From Janthinobacterium sp. TB1-E2 (GTDB taxonomy: Bacteria; Pseudomonadota; Gammaproteobacteria; Burkholderiales; Burkholderiaceae_D), in NCBI RefSeq assembly GCF_036885605.1, contig NZ_CP142523.1:3596001-3660000 (forward strand): a stretch of 64,000 nucleotides of DNA, written 5' to 3'. Positions 46,911-55,763 of the stretch are shown here, one piece after another. The notes under the pieces are model-generated. The model was not told the origin of the DNA and searched no databases. It worked only from the letters and a program-made list of their open reading frames with translations. The translations under genes were made by a program, and so were the position numbers. Position 1 is the first letter of the stretch. Every line of letters begins with the position of its first letter.

Positions 46911-47921
46911 ATGACAACGAGTACCACCAGCGGCGCCGCGCGCGCCGGCGAACCCTTCAATGCCTCGAACCTGATGCGCCGCCTGGGCATGCTGCCCGTG
47001 CTGGTGGTGCTGTACCTGGCCATGTATGGCCTGACCGTGTATTTCTCGGCCGACGGCACGTCGACGTTCATGACCAGCAATAACACCATGAACATCTTCC
47101 GCCAGGTGTCGATCAACATCGTGCTGGCATCCGGCATGACTTTCGTCATTCTGACCAGTGGCATCGATCTGTCCGTCGGTTCCGTGCTGGCCGTCTCGGC
47201 CGTGGCGGGCATGCTGATGTCGCTGTCGGCCCAGTTCGCCGGCTTTTCGATTCCCACCTTCCTCATCGTCGGCCTGCTGCTGGGCGCGCTGAACGGCGTG
47301 CTGGTCGCTCTCGTCGGCCTGAACCCCTTCGTCGTGACTTTGGGCACCATGACGGCCCTGCGCGGCGCCGCCTACCTGCTGGCCGACGGCACCAGCGTGC
47401 TGAACACGGAAATCCCTAGCTTTGAATGGATGGGCAACGGCAGCTTCCTGGCCGTGCCCTGGCTGATCTGGCTGGCGGCCGCCGTGGTGCTGCTGACGTG
47501 GTTCATCCTGCGCAAAACGACACTGGGCCTGCATATCTACGCCGTCGGCGGCAATATCCAGGCAGCGCGTTTGACCGGCATCAAGGTCGGCCTCGTCCTG
47601 ATGTTTGTCTACACGATCAGCGGCCTGTTCGCCGGCCTGGGCGGCGCCATGTCGGCCAGCCGTCTGTATGCGGCCAACGGCAACTGGGGTACGGGCTATG
47701 AGCTCGACGCCATCGCGGCCGTCGTGCTCGGCGGCACCAGCCTGATGGGCGGCGTGGGCTCCGTCTGGGGCACCGTCATCGGCGCCCTGATCATTGGCGT
47801 GATGAACAATGGCTTGACGATTTTGGGACTGTCGTCGTTCTGGCAGTATGTGGCCAAGGGTGTCGTGATCGTGCTGGCGGTGATCCTCGACAAATGGCGC
47901 CAGTCGCACGCGCAGAACTGA
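46911..47921 (+). CDS. Sugar ABC transporter permease
   Basis: RbsC/XylH-type inner-membrane permease, 336 residues with eight to ten helices. Characteristic stretches: FVILTSGIDLSVGSVLAVSA, NPFVVTLGTMTALRGAAYLL, YAVGGNIQAARLTGIKV and ELDAIAAVVLGGTSLMGGVG. AGGAGAAAGACC precedes the ATG. It closes the sugar operon; a dispersed palindrome follows instead of a T-tailed terminator. Confidence 0.94.
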   Translation: MTTSTTSGAARAGEPFNASNLMRRLGMLPVLVVLYLAMYGLTVYFSADGTSTFMTSNNTMNIFRQVSINIVLASGMTFVILTSGIDLSVGSVLAVSAVAGMLMSLSAQFAGFSIPTFLIVGLLLGALNGVLVALVGLNPFVVTLGTMTALRGAAYLLADGTSVLNTEIPSFEWMGNGSFLAVPWLIWLAAAVVLLTWFILRKTTLGLHIYAVGGNIQAARLTGIKVGLVLMFVYTISGLFAGLGGAMSASRLYAANGNWGTGYELDAIAAVVLGGTSLMGGVGSVWGTVIGALIIGVMNNGLTILGLSSFWQYVAKGVVIVLAVILDKWRQSHAQN

Positions 47922-47935
47922 TTGTGACGTGGTGC

Positions 47936-48023
47936 GTCGGGTTACGCGCTTTGCGCTAACCCGACCTACCATTGACGTAACAGGCAGGCGTAGGTCGGAT
48001 TAGCGCTACGCGCGTAATCCGAC
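47936..48023. repeat. Dispersed GTAGGTCGG palindromic element (two modules)
   Basis: First module GTCGGGTTACGCG / CGCTAACCCGACCTAC (47936-47969), then GTAGGTCGGATTAGCG / CGCGTAATCCGAC (about 47990-48023) after 20 unrelated bases. It sits between the convergent ends of the permease and GNAT genes. Confidence 0.8.
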
Positions 48024-48040
48024 AACACCCGAAACACTGC

Positions 48041-48466
48041 TTAAAACTCCAGCCGCATCTCCACATGCGCAATCCCCGCCTCTTCAAATTGTTCCCCCTG
48101 CTGCACGAAACCGTGGCGCGCATAGAATGGCGCGGCCACGGTTTGCGCATTCAAGACCACCGCTGCATCGCCGCGCTCGCGGGCTTTGTCCATCAGCAAG
48201 GTCAAAATGGCGCCACCTACGCCCGTGCCGCGGCCCGGCTGGCGCACGGCCATGCGGCCGATGTGGCCGTCTGGCAATAGCCGGCCCGTGCCGATGGCAT
48301 TGCCGGCATCGTCATAGGCAACGGCATGCAGGCAGACGGCATCCATGTCGTCGAGTTCGATCTCGGCCGGCACTTTCTGTTCATCGACGAAGACTTCAAA
48401 ACGGATGGCGGTAGCGTCAGGGCCCAGGGTGGCCCAGTCGCCGAGGCGGATGGTGTGCTTGGTCAT
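48041..48466 (-). CDS. GNAT family N-acetyltransferase
   Basis: 141-residue acetyltransferase, ElaA/YjcF-like. The N-terminus (IRFEVFVDEQKVP) and the acetyl-CoA loop (IGRMAVRQPGRGTGVGGAIL, with the R/Q-x-x-G-x-G/A core) are clear; LNAQTVAAPFYARHGFVQQGE completes motif B. Start set at ATG 48466 (MTKHTIRLGDW). Substrate unknown; single gene. Confidence 0.9.
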   Translation of the reverse strand: MTKHTIRLGDWATLGPDATAIRFEVFVDEQKVPAEIELDDMDAVCLHAVAYDDAGNAIGTGRLLPDGHIGRMAVRQPGRGTGVGGAILTLLMDKARERGDAAVVLNAQTVAAPFYARHGFVQQGEQFEEAGIAHVEMRLEF

Positions 48467-48535
48467 GGGTGTACGGTAATAAGAAACAGGCCGCAATTGT
48501 CGCACGGCCTGCCACACCTTGGCAGCCGGTGCGGC

Positions 48536-49336
48536 TCAAGCGTTCGATTTCAGGTAACGTCCAGGTGTTTCACCGAGTATTTTGCGAAACATGACGACAA
48601 AATTGCTCGCGTTCTCGTAGCCCAAGCCCTCTGCGACATGCTGGACCGTGGCGCCCCTGGCCATCCATTGCAAGGCGAGCAGGATATGCAGTTGCCTGCG
48701 CCAGCGTCCGAAACTCATGCCGGTTTCCCGGGACACGAGGCGTGACAGCGTGCGCGCACTGATGCCCATCCGCTGCGCCCATGATTCGATGTTGCCGGGA
48801 TCGGACGGACGCGCCATGATCCACTCGACCAGTTTGCGTAGCCGCTTGTCTGTCGTCAGGGGAAGATGAACCTGGCCGGGCTGCGCCAGCGCCATTTCGT
48901 CGAGAAGCAGTGTCATCACTCGTGACGCCATGCCGCCCTCTTCATAGCGCATCGGCAATGCCGCTGAACGGATCACCAATTCACGCAGCAGTGGCGTGGT
49001 CGACAAGGTGCAGCATTCCCGCGGCAAGGCGTCGCCCACCGCAGGGTCGACATACACCACGTAACAATCGACCGTGCCGGCCCCATCCATTCGATGTTGT
49101 GTGCCGCCGGGGACCCAAATGGCGCTTCCTGGCGGCACCAGCCAGAAGCCGCCGTCCACCTCGCAGGTGAGCACGCCGCGCATCCAGAGCAGGAACTGGC
49201 CTTTTCGATGCTGATGGAAATCCCTCTCCTTGCGGCTATCCATCTCGCGGCCAACGGCGCCAAGCGTGACCACCGGCCTTGGCACGCAGTCGGGGTCTTC
49301 CCAGTCGCTGGACGAGTCGTCGCTGAAAACAGGCAT
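48536..49336 (-). CDS. AraC family transcriptional regulator
   Basis: 266 residues: N-terminal cupin-like sensor domain (HRKGQFLLWMRGVLTCEVDGGFWLVPPGSAIWVPGGTQHRM region) and C-terminal double helix-turn-helix (SAQRMGISARTLSRLVSRE-like, then AEGLGYENASNFVVMFRKILG). This layout fits the small cupin-AraC repressors/activators that control adjacent enzymes. It is divergent from the FAD monooxygenase with 125 bases between, so that gene is its likely target. AAAGGTGCCCG precedes the ATG at 49336. Confidence 0.92.
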   Translation of the reverse strand: MPVFSDDSSSDWEDPDCVPRPVVTLGAVGREMDSRKERDFHQHRKGQFLLWMRGVLTCEVDGGFWLVPPGSAIWVPGGTQHRMDGAGTVDCYVVYVDPAVGDALPRECCTLSTTPLLRELVIRSAALPMRYEEGGMASRVMTLLLDEMALAQPGQVHLPLTTDKRLRKLVEWIMARPSDPGNIESWAQRMGISARTLSRLVSRETGMSFGRWRRQLHILLALQWMARGATVQHVAEGLGYENASNFVVMFRKILGETPGRYLKSNA

Positions 49337-49461
49337 CGGGCACCTTTCAAGGGTCAGAATCAGTGGCAAGAATTCAATATAACATGGCCTGTTGGCTCAT
49401 TGTGACCAACACGTGGCGCGCCTAACATAGGCGCTGACATCACAACCACGAAAGCTGTCAT

Positions 49462-50658
49462 ATGGAACAAACGAAGAAAATCCTGATCTGCGGCGGCGGC
49501 ATCGCCGGCCCTGCGTGTGCCTGGTGGCTGACCAGGTACGGCTACTCCGTGGTGCTCGTCGAAAAGGCCGGCGCGCTCAGGGTCGGCGGGCAGAACGTCG
49601 ATGTGAAGGACGCCGCGCAGCAGGTCATCAAGCGCATGGGTTTGACGGAACAGGTCGAGGCACGCGACACGCTGGAATGCGGACAGAAGTGGCTCGACGC
49701 GGCCGGCAAGGTGGTGGCTGTTTTTCCCAAAGGTAGTATCGGCGGACTGACCTGCGATTTCGAAATCCTGCGCGGCGATTTCGCCCGTATTTTGTTCGAT
49801 GCGACCCGCGGCACCTGCGAATACCGTTTTGGCACGTCCGTCAGCCGCGTTGAAGAGATTGAAAATGGTGTGCGGGCAACCTTTTCCAATGGTACGGCAG
49901 AGGACTTCGCGCTGGTGATCTGCGCCGACGGCGTGAGCTCGCCGACCAGAGACCTGGCGCTGGCCGCTGAAACGCGCATGCGTTACCTCGGCGCCTACAT
50001 GGCGTTTTTCAACATTCCCCGGCGGCCGGAAGACGACTTCTGGGCCTGCTCCGTCAACGGCATAGGCGGTACGATGATCAACCTGCGGCCAGGTGGCTTG
50101 ACGGAAACTACCGTGCTGATGACCTTTCCAGCCGCTGAGCCTGGTGTGCGGAGTCCGACGGCGCCATCGCCGCGCGAGATGCTGCGCACGGCACTGGCAG
50201 GCCGGGGCAAGGTGGCCGATCGTATCATCGCCGAGCTGGATACCGTCCAGGACTTCTACTTCGGACCGATGAGCCAGGTGCAAGCATCGACCTGGTCAAA
50301 AGGCCGGCTGGTCTTGCTGGGCGATGCGGCGCACTGCCCGACGCCATTCACGGGCAAGGGCACGGCGCTGGCGCTGGTGGGAGCCTACGTGCTGGCAGGG
50401 GAAATCAAGAGGTGCGCGACCCACACCGAGGCTTTCCAGGCATATGAACGCATCCTGCGCCCGTATGCCGAGCGTACGCAGCAGGAGCTCAGCCCTCGTC
50501 TCATCCGGCTCATGCACGTGCGGACGCGGCTCGGCATAGCCATCGCGCATCTGTTGCAACGGTGCGTCGGCAGCGCATTGATCCAGTCGCTGTTGCAAGC
50601 GAACGCCAAGACCAGGGCGCGCAGGATCGACGAGGATTTCACGCTGCCGATCTATTGA
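49462..50658 (+). CDS. FAD-dependent monooxygenase
   Basis: Class A flavoprotein monooxygenase, 398 residues, TetX/UbiH-like. Dinucleotide motif GGGIAGPACAWWLTRYGYSV at 12-31, LVICADGVSS (DG motif) near 155, and LLGDAAHCPTPFTGKGTALAL near 288-308 (second FAD motif). Acts on aromatic or polycyclic substrates in known relatives; here unknown. Probably controlled by the divergent AraC protein. Confidence 0.92.
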   Translation: MEQTKKILICGGGIAGPACAWWLTRYGYSVVLVEKAGALRVGGQNVDVKDAAQQVIKRMGLTEQVEARDTLECGQKWLDAAGKVVAVFPKGSIGGLTCDFEILRGDFARILFDATRGTCEYRFGTSVSRVEEIENGVRATFSNGTAEDFALVICADGVSSPTRDLALAAETRMRYLGAYMAFFNIPRRPEDDFWACSVNGIGGTMINLRPGGLTETTVLMTFPAAEPGVRSPTAPSPREMLRTALAGRGKVADRIIAELDTVQDFYFGPMSQVQASTWSKGRLVLLGDAAHCPTPFTGKGTALALVGAYVLAGEIKRCATHTEAFQAYERILRPYAERTQQELSPRLIRLMHVRTRLGIAIAHLLQRCVGSALIQSLLQANAKTRARRIDEDFTLPIY

Positions 50659-50731
50659 AAGCATTGCTGTGCTACCGGGCGCGGCCGGGCAAGGAACTGG
50701 CGGCGCGCTCGGTCATTTCAAAACAGCCCGC

Positions 50732-51730
50732 TTACAACTTCACCAGCTGCTTGCCGAAGTTGCGCCCTTTTAAGAGGCCGATGAACGCTTCCGGCGCGCT
50801 GGCCAGGCCATCGGCCACGGATTCGCGGAATTTCAGCTTGCCCGTCGCCACCAGGGAACCCAGTTCCGCCAGTCCCTGCGGCCAGAATTCCGGCTGCTCG
50901 GAAACGATAAAGCCGCGCACGGTGAGGCGGTTGGTGAGGATCAGGCGGGCATTGTCGAGCGGCGTCGGTTCGCCGTTGTAGCCGGCGATCCAGCCGCACA
51001 CGGCCACGCGGCCAAACGCATTGGTACGCGCCAGCGCCGCATCGAAGATGGCGCCGCCCACGTTTTCAAAGATGGCGTCGATGCCGTCCGGCGTCGCCGC
51101 AGCCAAATCGGCCTCGAGATTGCCCGCCTTGTAGTCGACGCAGGCATCGAAACCCAGTTCCTCGACAACATAGCGGCATTTCTCCGCCCCGCCCGCGATG
51201 CCGACGACCCGGCAGCCTTTCAATTTCGCCAGTTGGCCCACGACGCTGCCCACGGCGCCGCTGGCGGCCGACACGACCACCGTTTCGCCCGCCTTCGGCG
51301 CCATGATCTGGTTCAAGCCATACCAGGCCGTCATGCCCGGCATGCCGACGGAACCGAGGTAAGCCGAAGCAGGAATGTGCGTCGTATCGACCTTGCGCAG
51401 CATCGTGCCGTCCGATACAGCCACTTCCGTCCAGCCCAGGGTACCCACGACCATGTCGCCCACGGCGAACTTCGGATGCTTCGACTCAAGCACCACGCCC
51501 ACCGTGCCGCCGATCATCGTTTCATCAAGCGCCTGCGGTGCCGCATAGCTTTTATTGGCACTCATGCGCCCGCGCATGTAAGGGTCGAGCGACAGGTACT
51601 GGTTACGCACCAGCAACTGGCCATCCGTGATGGCGGGCATCTCTTTCGTTTCCAGGCGAAAATGTGCCGGGTTGACTTCCTCATTGGAGGAGGGGCGCGA
51701 GGCGAGGACGATGCGTTGGTAGGTGGTCAT
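50732..51730 (-). CDS. NADP-dependent oxidoreductase, zinc-free MDR family (CurA-like)
   Basis: 332-residue medium-chain reductase of the alkenal/one or curcumin reductase branch. N-terminal QYLSLDPYMRGRM, nucleotide loop AASGAVGSVVGQLAKLKGC near 153-171, and FENVGGAIFDAAL. No structural or catalytic zinc ligands. Such enzymes reduce activated double bonds with NADPH. Gene lies 84 bases downstream of the Dabb protein; a palindrome stands between them. Confidence 0.92.
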   Translation of the reverse strand: MTTYQRIVLASRPSSNEEVNPAHFRLETKEMPAITDGQLLVRNQYLSLDPYMRGRMSANKSYAAPQALDETMIGGTVGVVLESKHPKFAVGDMVVGTLGWTEVAVSDGTMLRKVDTTHIPASAYLGSVGMPGMTAWYGLNQIMAPKAGETVVVSAASGAVGSVVGQLAKLKGCRVVGIAGGAEKCRYVVEELGFDACVDYKAGNLEADLAAATPDGIDAIFENVGGAIFDAALARTNAFGRVAVCGWIAGYNGEPTPLDNARLILTNRLTVRGFIVSEQPEFWPQGLAELGSLVATGKLKFRESVADGLASAPEAFIGLLKGRNFGKQLVKL

Positions 51731-51767
51731 GGTGCTCCTTGACGATAGAGAAGATCAGCGGAAGGCT

Positions 51768-51794
51768 GGGGTCAGACCCGCCGGGTCTGACCCC
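51768..51794. repeat. Perfect GGGGTCAGACCC hairpin
   Basis: Twelve-base arms GGGGTCAGACCC and GGGTCTGACCCC with a three-base loop, between the Dabb gene end and the MDR reductase start. No T-tract on either side. The TGGGGTCAGACCC motif is known to me as a recurrent palindrome in proteobacteria; it differs from the GTAGGTCGG family seen elsewhere here. Confidence 0.7.
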
Positions 51795-51814
51795 GGGTGT
51801 CTGTTGCGTAACGA

Positions 51815-52117
51815 CTAAATCTCGTAATCCATGCATTGCCGCGCTTCACGCACCGCCCCAAAGAACGGCTTGATTTTCACGTGCTCGGGATGGTTCTGGT
51901 AAGCATCGAGCGCTTCGCGGCTGGCGAACTCGCTGTACAGGACGATGTCGTAGGTCGCTTCCAGGCCCGGCTGGGCCACGGCGGCTTCGAATTTCAAGAT
52001 GCCGGGCACCAGGCCGGAGCAGGAATCGAGCAGAGCCTTGAGTTTCAAGGCGTTCGTGGCGCGGTCGGCGCCTTCGGCGTGGTCTTTGAGTTTCCAGAAA
52101 ACGATGTGCTTGATCAT
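51815..52117 (-). CDS. Dabb family protein (stress-responsive alpha/beta barrel)
   Basis: 100-residue dimeric alpha/beta barrel protein. Typical opening MIKHIVFWKLKDHA and late YQNHPEHVKIKPFFG with conserved His. Function unknown; some relatives are cyclases or stress proteins. ATG 52117 selected because upstream in-frame sequence lacks family similarity. It lies 127 bases after the thiolase. Confidence 0.88.
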   Translation of the reverse strand: MIKHIVFWKLKDHAEGADRATNALKLKALLDSCSGLVPGILKFEAAVAQPGLEATYDIVLYSEFASREALDAYQNHPEHVKIKPFFGAVREARQCMDYEI

Positions 52118-52244
52118 GGTGGCAGGCTGCTTGTTTATTAATGAAGCATTACTGTAACCGCTATCGGCGTGCTTTGCAGGAACCGGGCGCGCAATGCAAA
52201 CGGGCGGCTCTGGAAGCCGCCCGCAGACCGGGTTCACGCAAACA

Positions 52245-53423
52245 TCACAGCACTTCGAACAGCCCGGCCGCGCCCTGTCCGCCGCCGATGCACATGGTCA
52301 CCACCACGTATTTGACGCCGCGGCGCTTGCCTTCGATCAAGGCGTGGCCCGTCAGGCGGGCACCCGACACGCCGTACGGGTGACCGACGGCGATCGCGCC
52401 GCCATTGACGTTCAGGCGGTCCATGGGGATGCCCAGGGTGTCGGCGCAATACAGCACTTGTACGGCAAACGCTTCGTTGAGTTCCCACAGGCCGATGTCG
52501 GCGACAGTCAAGCCCGCCTTTTTCAGCAATTTCGGAATTGCGTAGACGGGGCCGATGCCCATCTCATCGGGTTCGCAGCCGGCCACGGCAAAGCCGCGGA
52601 AGACGCCCAGCGGCTGCAAGCCTTTCGCTTCGGCCACTTTCGCATTCATGACGATGGCCATCGAAGCACCATCGGAAAACTGGCTGGCATTGCCGGCGCT
52701 GATGACGCCGCCAGGAATGGCCGGGCGGATCTTCGCCACGCCGTCATACGTCGTGTCGGCGCGGATGCCTTCATCGGCGGCAATCGTCACTTCGCGCGAC
52801 ACGAGCATGCCGCTGGCCTTGTCGGCCACGCCCATGATGGTGGTCATCGGCACGATTTCCGCGTCGAACCGGCCGGCGGCCAGGGCACTTGCTGCGCGCT
52901 GCTGGCTTTGCGCGCCGTAGGCATCCTGGCGCTCGCGCGAAATCTGGTAACGCTTGGCCACGGTTTCGGCCGTCTGCAGCATGGGCCAGTACAGTTCCGG
53001 CTTGTGCTGCTGTAGCCAGACTTCGCGGTACATATGCGTATTCATTTCGTTTTGCACGCAGGAAATCGACTCCACGCCGCCCGCCGCATAGATATCGCCT
53101 TCGCCGGCGATGATACGCTGCGCGGCCAGGGCGATGGCCTGCAAGCCCGACGAGCAGAAACGGTTGACGGTCATGCCGGCCGTCGTCACGGGGCAGCCGC
53201 CGCGCAAGGCCACCTGGCGCGCGATATTGCCGCCTGTGGCGCCTTCCGGAAAGGCGCAGCCGACCAGCACGTCCTCCACTTCCTCCGCCTCGATGCGCGC
53301 GCGCTCGACGGCGGCCGCCAGCACGTGGCCGCCCAGGGTGGCGCCATGCGTCATGTTGAACGCGCCTTTCCAGGACTTGGCCAGGCCCGTGCGGGCGGTC
53401 GATACGATGACGGCTTCATTCAT
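52245..53423 (-). CDS. Acetyl-CoA C-acyltransferase (thiolase)
   Basis: Thiolase of 392 residues catalysing reversible acyl-CoA thiolysis. Nucleophile Cys 90 in [15 protein letters not shown], base His in [12 protein letters not shown] near 348, and second Cys in [16 protein letters not shown]. The usual GHPLGxSG is GHPYGVSG here, which is conservative. AAGGAGACACAGC precedes the ATG at 53423. The FadB-like multienzyme at 58583 could supply its 3-ketoacyl-CoA substrates, though the genes are not adjacent. Confidence 0.93.
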   Translation of the reverse strand: MNEAVIVSTARTGLAKSWKGAFNMTHGATLGGHVLAAAVERARIEAEEVEDVLVGCAFPEGATGGNIARQVALRGGCPVTTAGMTVNRFCSSGLQAIALAAQRIIAGEGDIYAAGGVESISCVQNEMNTHMYREVWLQQHKPELYWPMLQTAETVAKRYQISRERQDAYGAQSQQRAASALAAGRFDAEIVPMTTIMGVADKASGMLVSREVTIAADEGIRADTTYDGVAKIRPAIPGGVISAGNASQFSDGASMAIVMNAKVAEAKGLQPLGVFRGFAVAGCEPDEMGIGPVYAIPKLLKKAGLTVADIGLWELNEAFAVQVLYCADTLGIPMDRLNVNGGAIAVGHPYGVSGARLTGHALIEGKRRGVKYVVVTMCIGGGQGAAGLFEVL

Positions 53424-53651
53424 GCTGTGTCTCCTTGTAGGGATATTATTGGGTGGGATATCTGCGGAATGAGAATAGCACATTTAAGTACGGTCGTTCG
53501 CAAAGTTCTGCCGGACTTCGATTTGTAAGCTTGGTGTAAGTTTCAAGCAAGCATGACGTAAGGTTCGGAGAACACACTCGCCTCCAGCTGTTGCAAGAAT
53601 GGTCAAAAAGACCGCGGCACCAGTTCACTATAAAACATAGGGAGACAAACC

Positions 53652-55352
53652 ATGGCATCACCATCCGGCTCGGCCGACGTACGGAAAACTTCGACCAAGG
53701 GAACGCCGATTACGCCCGAGGAACGCAAGGTCATCTTTGCGTCCTCGCTCGGCACCGTTTTTGAATGGTACGATTTTTATCTGTACGGTTCGCTCGCTTC
53801 CATCATCGCCAAGCAATTCTTCATCGGCGACCCCACCACCACCTTCATTTTCGCGCTGCTGGCCTTCGCAGCCGGCTTCATCGTGCGTCCGTTCGGCGCG
53901 CTGGTCTTCGGCCGTCTGGGCGACATGATCGGCCGCAAGTACACCTTCCTGATCACCATTCTGATCATGGGCGGCTCCACCTTCATCGTCGGCTTGCTGC
54001 CGGGCCACGCGTCCATCGGCATCGCCGCGCCGATCATCCTCGTCTTCCTGCGCATCCTGCAAGGCCTGGCGCTGGGCGGCGAATATGGCGGCGCAGCCAC
54101 CTATGTGGCCGAGCACGCGCCTGAAGGCAAGCGCGGCGCGTTCACGGCGTGGATACAAACGACGGCCACTTTGGGCTTCTTCCTGTCGCTGATGGTCATC
54201 CTGGGCACCCGCCTGGCGACCGGTGAGAAAGATTTCGAAGCGTGGGGCTGGCGCATTCCCTTCCTCGTCTCCGTCATCCTGCTCGGTATTTCCGTGTGGA
54301 TCCGCCTGGCCATGAATGAATCGCCGGCGTTTTCCAAGATGAAGGCCGAGGGCAAGACCTCGAAAGCCCCGCTGACGGAAGCGTTCGGCCAGTGGAAAAA
54401 CCTGAAGATCGTCATCCTGGCCCTGATCGGCCTGACCGCCGGCCAGGCTGTCGTCTGGTACACGGGCCAGTTCTACGCCCTGTTCTTCATGATCCAGACC
54501 CTGAAAGTGGACCTGGCAACGGCCAACGTGCTCGTCGCCATCGCCCTGCTGCTGGCCACGCCGTTCTTCCTGTTCTTCGGCAGCCTGTCCGACCGCATCG
54601 GCCGCAAGTACATCATCCTCGGCGGCTGCCTGATCGCCGCGGCCACCTACTTCCCGATCTTCAACGGCCTGACCCACTTCGCCAACCCGCAGCTGGAAGC
54701 GGCTCTGAAGAACTCGCCAGTGGTGGTCGTGGCCGATCCCGCTTCCTGCCACTTCCAGTTCAACATGACGGGCACGAAGAAATTCCCATCGTCGTGCGAC
54801 ATCGCCACCGGCTTCCTGTCGAACAGCTCGGTGAACTACACGAAGGAAGACGCACCGGCCGGCAGCATCGCCAAGGTACGCATCGGTACGAAGGAATTCA
54901 CGTCGTTTAACGCCGTCATGACGCCGGACGGCCTGAACTTCGATGCGGACAGCAAGGCCAAAGAAGTGGCGCTGAAGAAAGAACTGGGCGCCGGCATCAA
55001 GGAAGCGGGCTACCCTGCGAAAGCCGATCCGGACCAGATCAACAAGCCAATGGTCGTCTTGCTGCTGTTCATCCTGGTGCTGTACGTGACCATGGTGTAC
55101 GGCCCGATCGCCGCCATGCTGGTGGAAATGTTCCCGACGCGTATCCGTTACACCTCGATGTCCCTGCCCTACCATATCGGTAACGGCTGGTTCGGCGGCT
55201 TGCTGCCGACCACAGCCTTCGCGCTGGTGGCTTTCAAGGGCGATATCTATTACGGCCTGTGGTATCCGATCGTCGTCGCCCTGGCGACTGTCGTGATCGG
55301 CACCCTGTTCGTCAAGGAAACGAAGGACAACAATATCTACGCCGACGACTGA
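53652..55352 (+). CDS. MFS transporter, metabolite:H+ symporter type, with soluble insert
   Basis: 566-residue transporter. First helix carries GTVFEWYDFYLYGSLAS, then RPFGALVFGRLGDMIGRKYTF, LQGLALGGEYGGAATYVAEH and SLSDRIGRKYIIL, all MHS-family signatures. About 110 residues (350-460) form a hydrophilic insert with two cysteines (ADPASCHFQF and PSSCDIATGF) between two C-terminal helices. The substrate is not known; relatives move organic acids or osmolytes. GGGAGACAAACC precedes the ATG; a double terminator follows. Confidence 0.9.
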   Translation: MASPSGSADVRKTSTKGTPITPEERKVIFASSLGTVFEWYDFYLYGSLASIIAKQFFIGDPTTTFIFALLAFAAGFIVRPFGALVFGRLGDMIGRKYTFLITILIMGGSTFIVGLLPGHASIGIAAPIILVFLRILQGLALGGEYGGAATYVAEHAPEGKRGAFTAWIQTTATLGFFLSLMVILGTRLATGEKDFEAWGWRIPFLVSVILLGISVWIRLAMNESPAFSKMKAEGKTSKAPLTEAFGQWKNLKIVILALIGLTAGQAVVWYTGQFYALFFMIQTLKVDLATANVLVAIALLLATPFFLFFGSLSDRIGRKYIILGGCLIAAATYFPIFNGLTHFANPQLEAALKNSPVVVVADPASCHFQFNMTGTKKFPSSCDIATGFLSNSSVNYTKEDAPAGSIAKVRIGTKEFTSFNAVMTPDGLNFDADSKAKEVALKKELGAGIKEAGYPAKADPDQINKPMVVLLLFILVLYVTMVYGPIAAMLVEMFPTRIRYTSMSLPYHIGNGWFGGLLPTTAFALVAFKGDIYYGLWYPIVVALATVVIGTLFVKETKDNNIYADD

Positions 55353-55362
55353 TACGGCGCAA

Positions 55363-55427
55363 GCCCCGGCCGCAAGGCCGGGGCCCGCAAAGCAAAACGC
55401 CGCTGACTGGTCAGCGGCGTTTTTTTA
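55363..55427. terminator. Double hairpin with bidirectional rho-independent terminator
   Basis: First hairpin 55363-55384: GCCCCGGCC / GGCCGGGGC with a GCAA tetraloop, a GNRA-type stable loop. Second 55397-55420: ACGCCGCTGAC / GTCAGCGGCGT with a two-base loop, followed by seven T, and preceded by A's that serve the minus strand. It ends the MFS gene and the facing lipoprotein gene. Confidence 0.92.
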
Positions 55428-55443
55428 TTATACGGTGGCAAGC

Positions 55444-55647
55444 TTATTTGTCGCTCTTGCCCTTTTTCAGCTGGTCGCGCTGCTGCACGTATTCCTGGTA
55501 GCTGGTCTGGTTGCGCTTGCGGCAGGCATTGCGGTCGTCGAAATTATTGAGGCTGTTGCAGTACTCGCCGATCTTGTCCCGGTTCGCGTCATACAGTACT
55601 TCGCAGCCGGTCATCGCCAGCAAGAAGGGAACGATCAGATATTTCAT
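55444..55647 (-). CDS. Small lipoprotein (67 aa)
   Basis: 67-residue product with a short lipoprotein signal (MKYLIVPFLLAMTGC, lipidated Cys 15) and a charged remainder with two further Cys (EYCNSL, NACRKRN), ending in a lysine-rich tail. Not recognised as a named family. The ATG at 55647 is preceded by GAGAGTAGC; upstream in-frame codons would bury the signal. Confidence 0.8.
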   Translation of the reverse strand: MKYLIVPFLLAMTGCEVLYDANRDKIGEYCNSLNNFDDRNACRKRNQTSYQEYVQQRDQLKKGKSDK

Positions 55648-55763
55648 TGCTACTCTCATGGATAGGGACGGGATTGCGCGAAAAAACACCAGATTGCCCG
55701 CTGGATAAGCAAGCAGCTTTATCTTAACGCGATCCCAGCGGAAAGTACAAGCGCTCGGTATTA

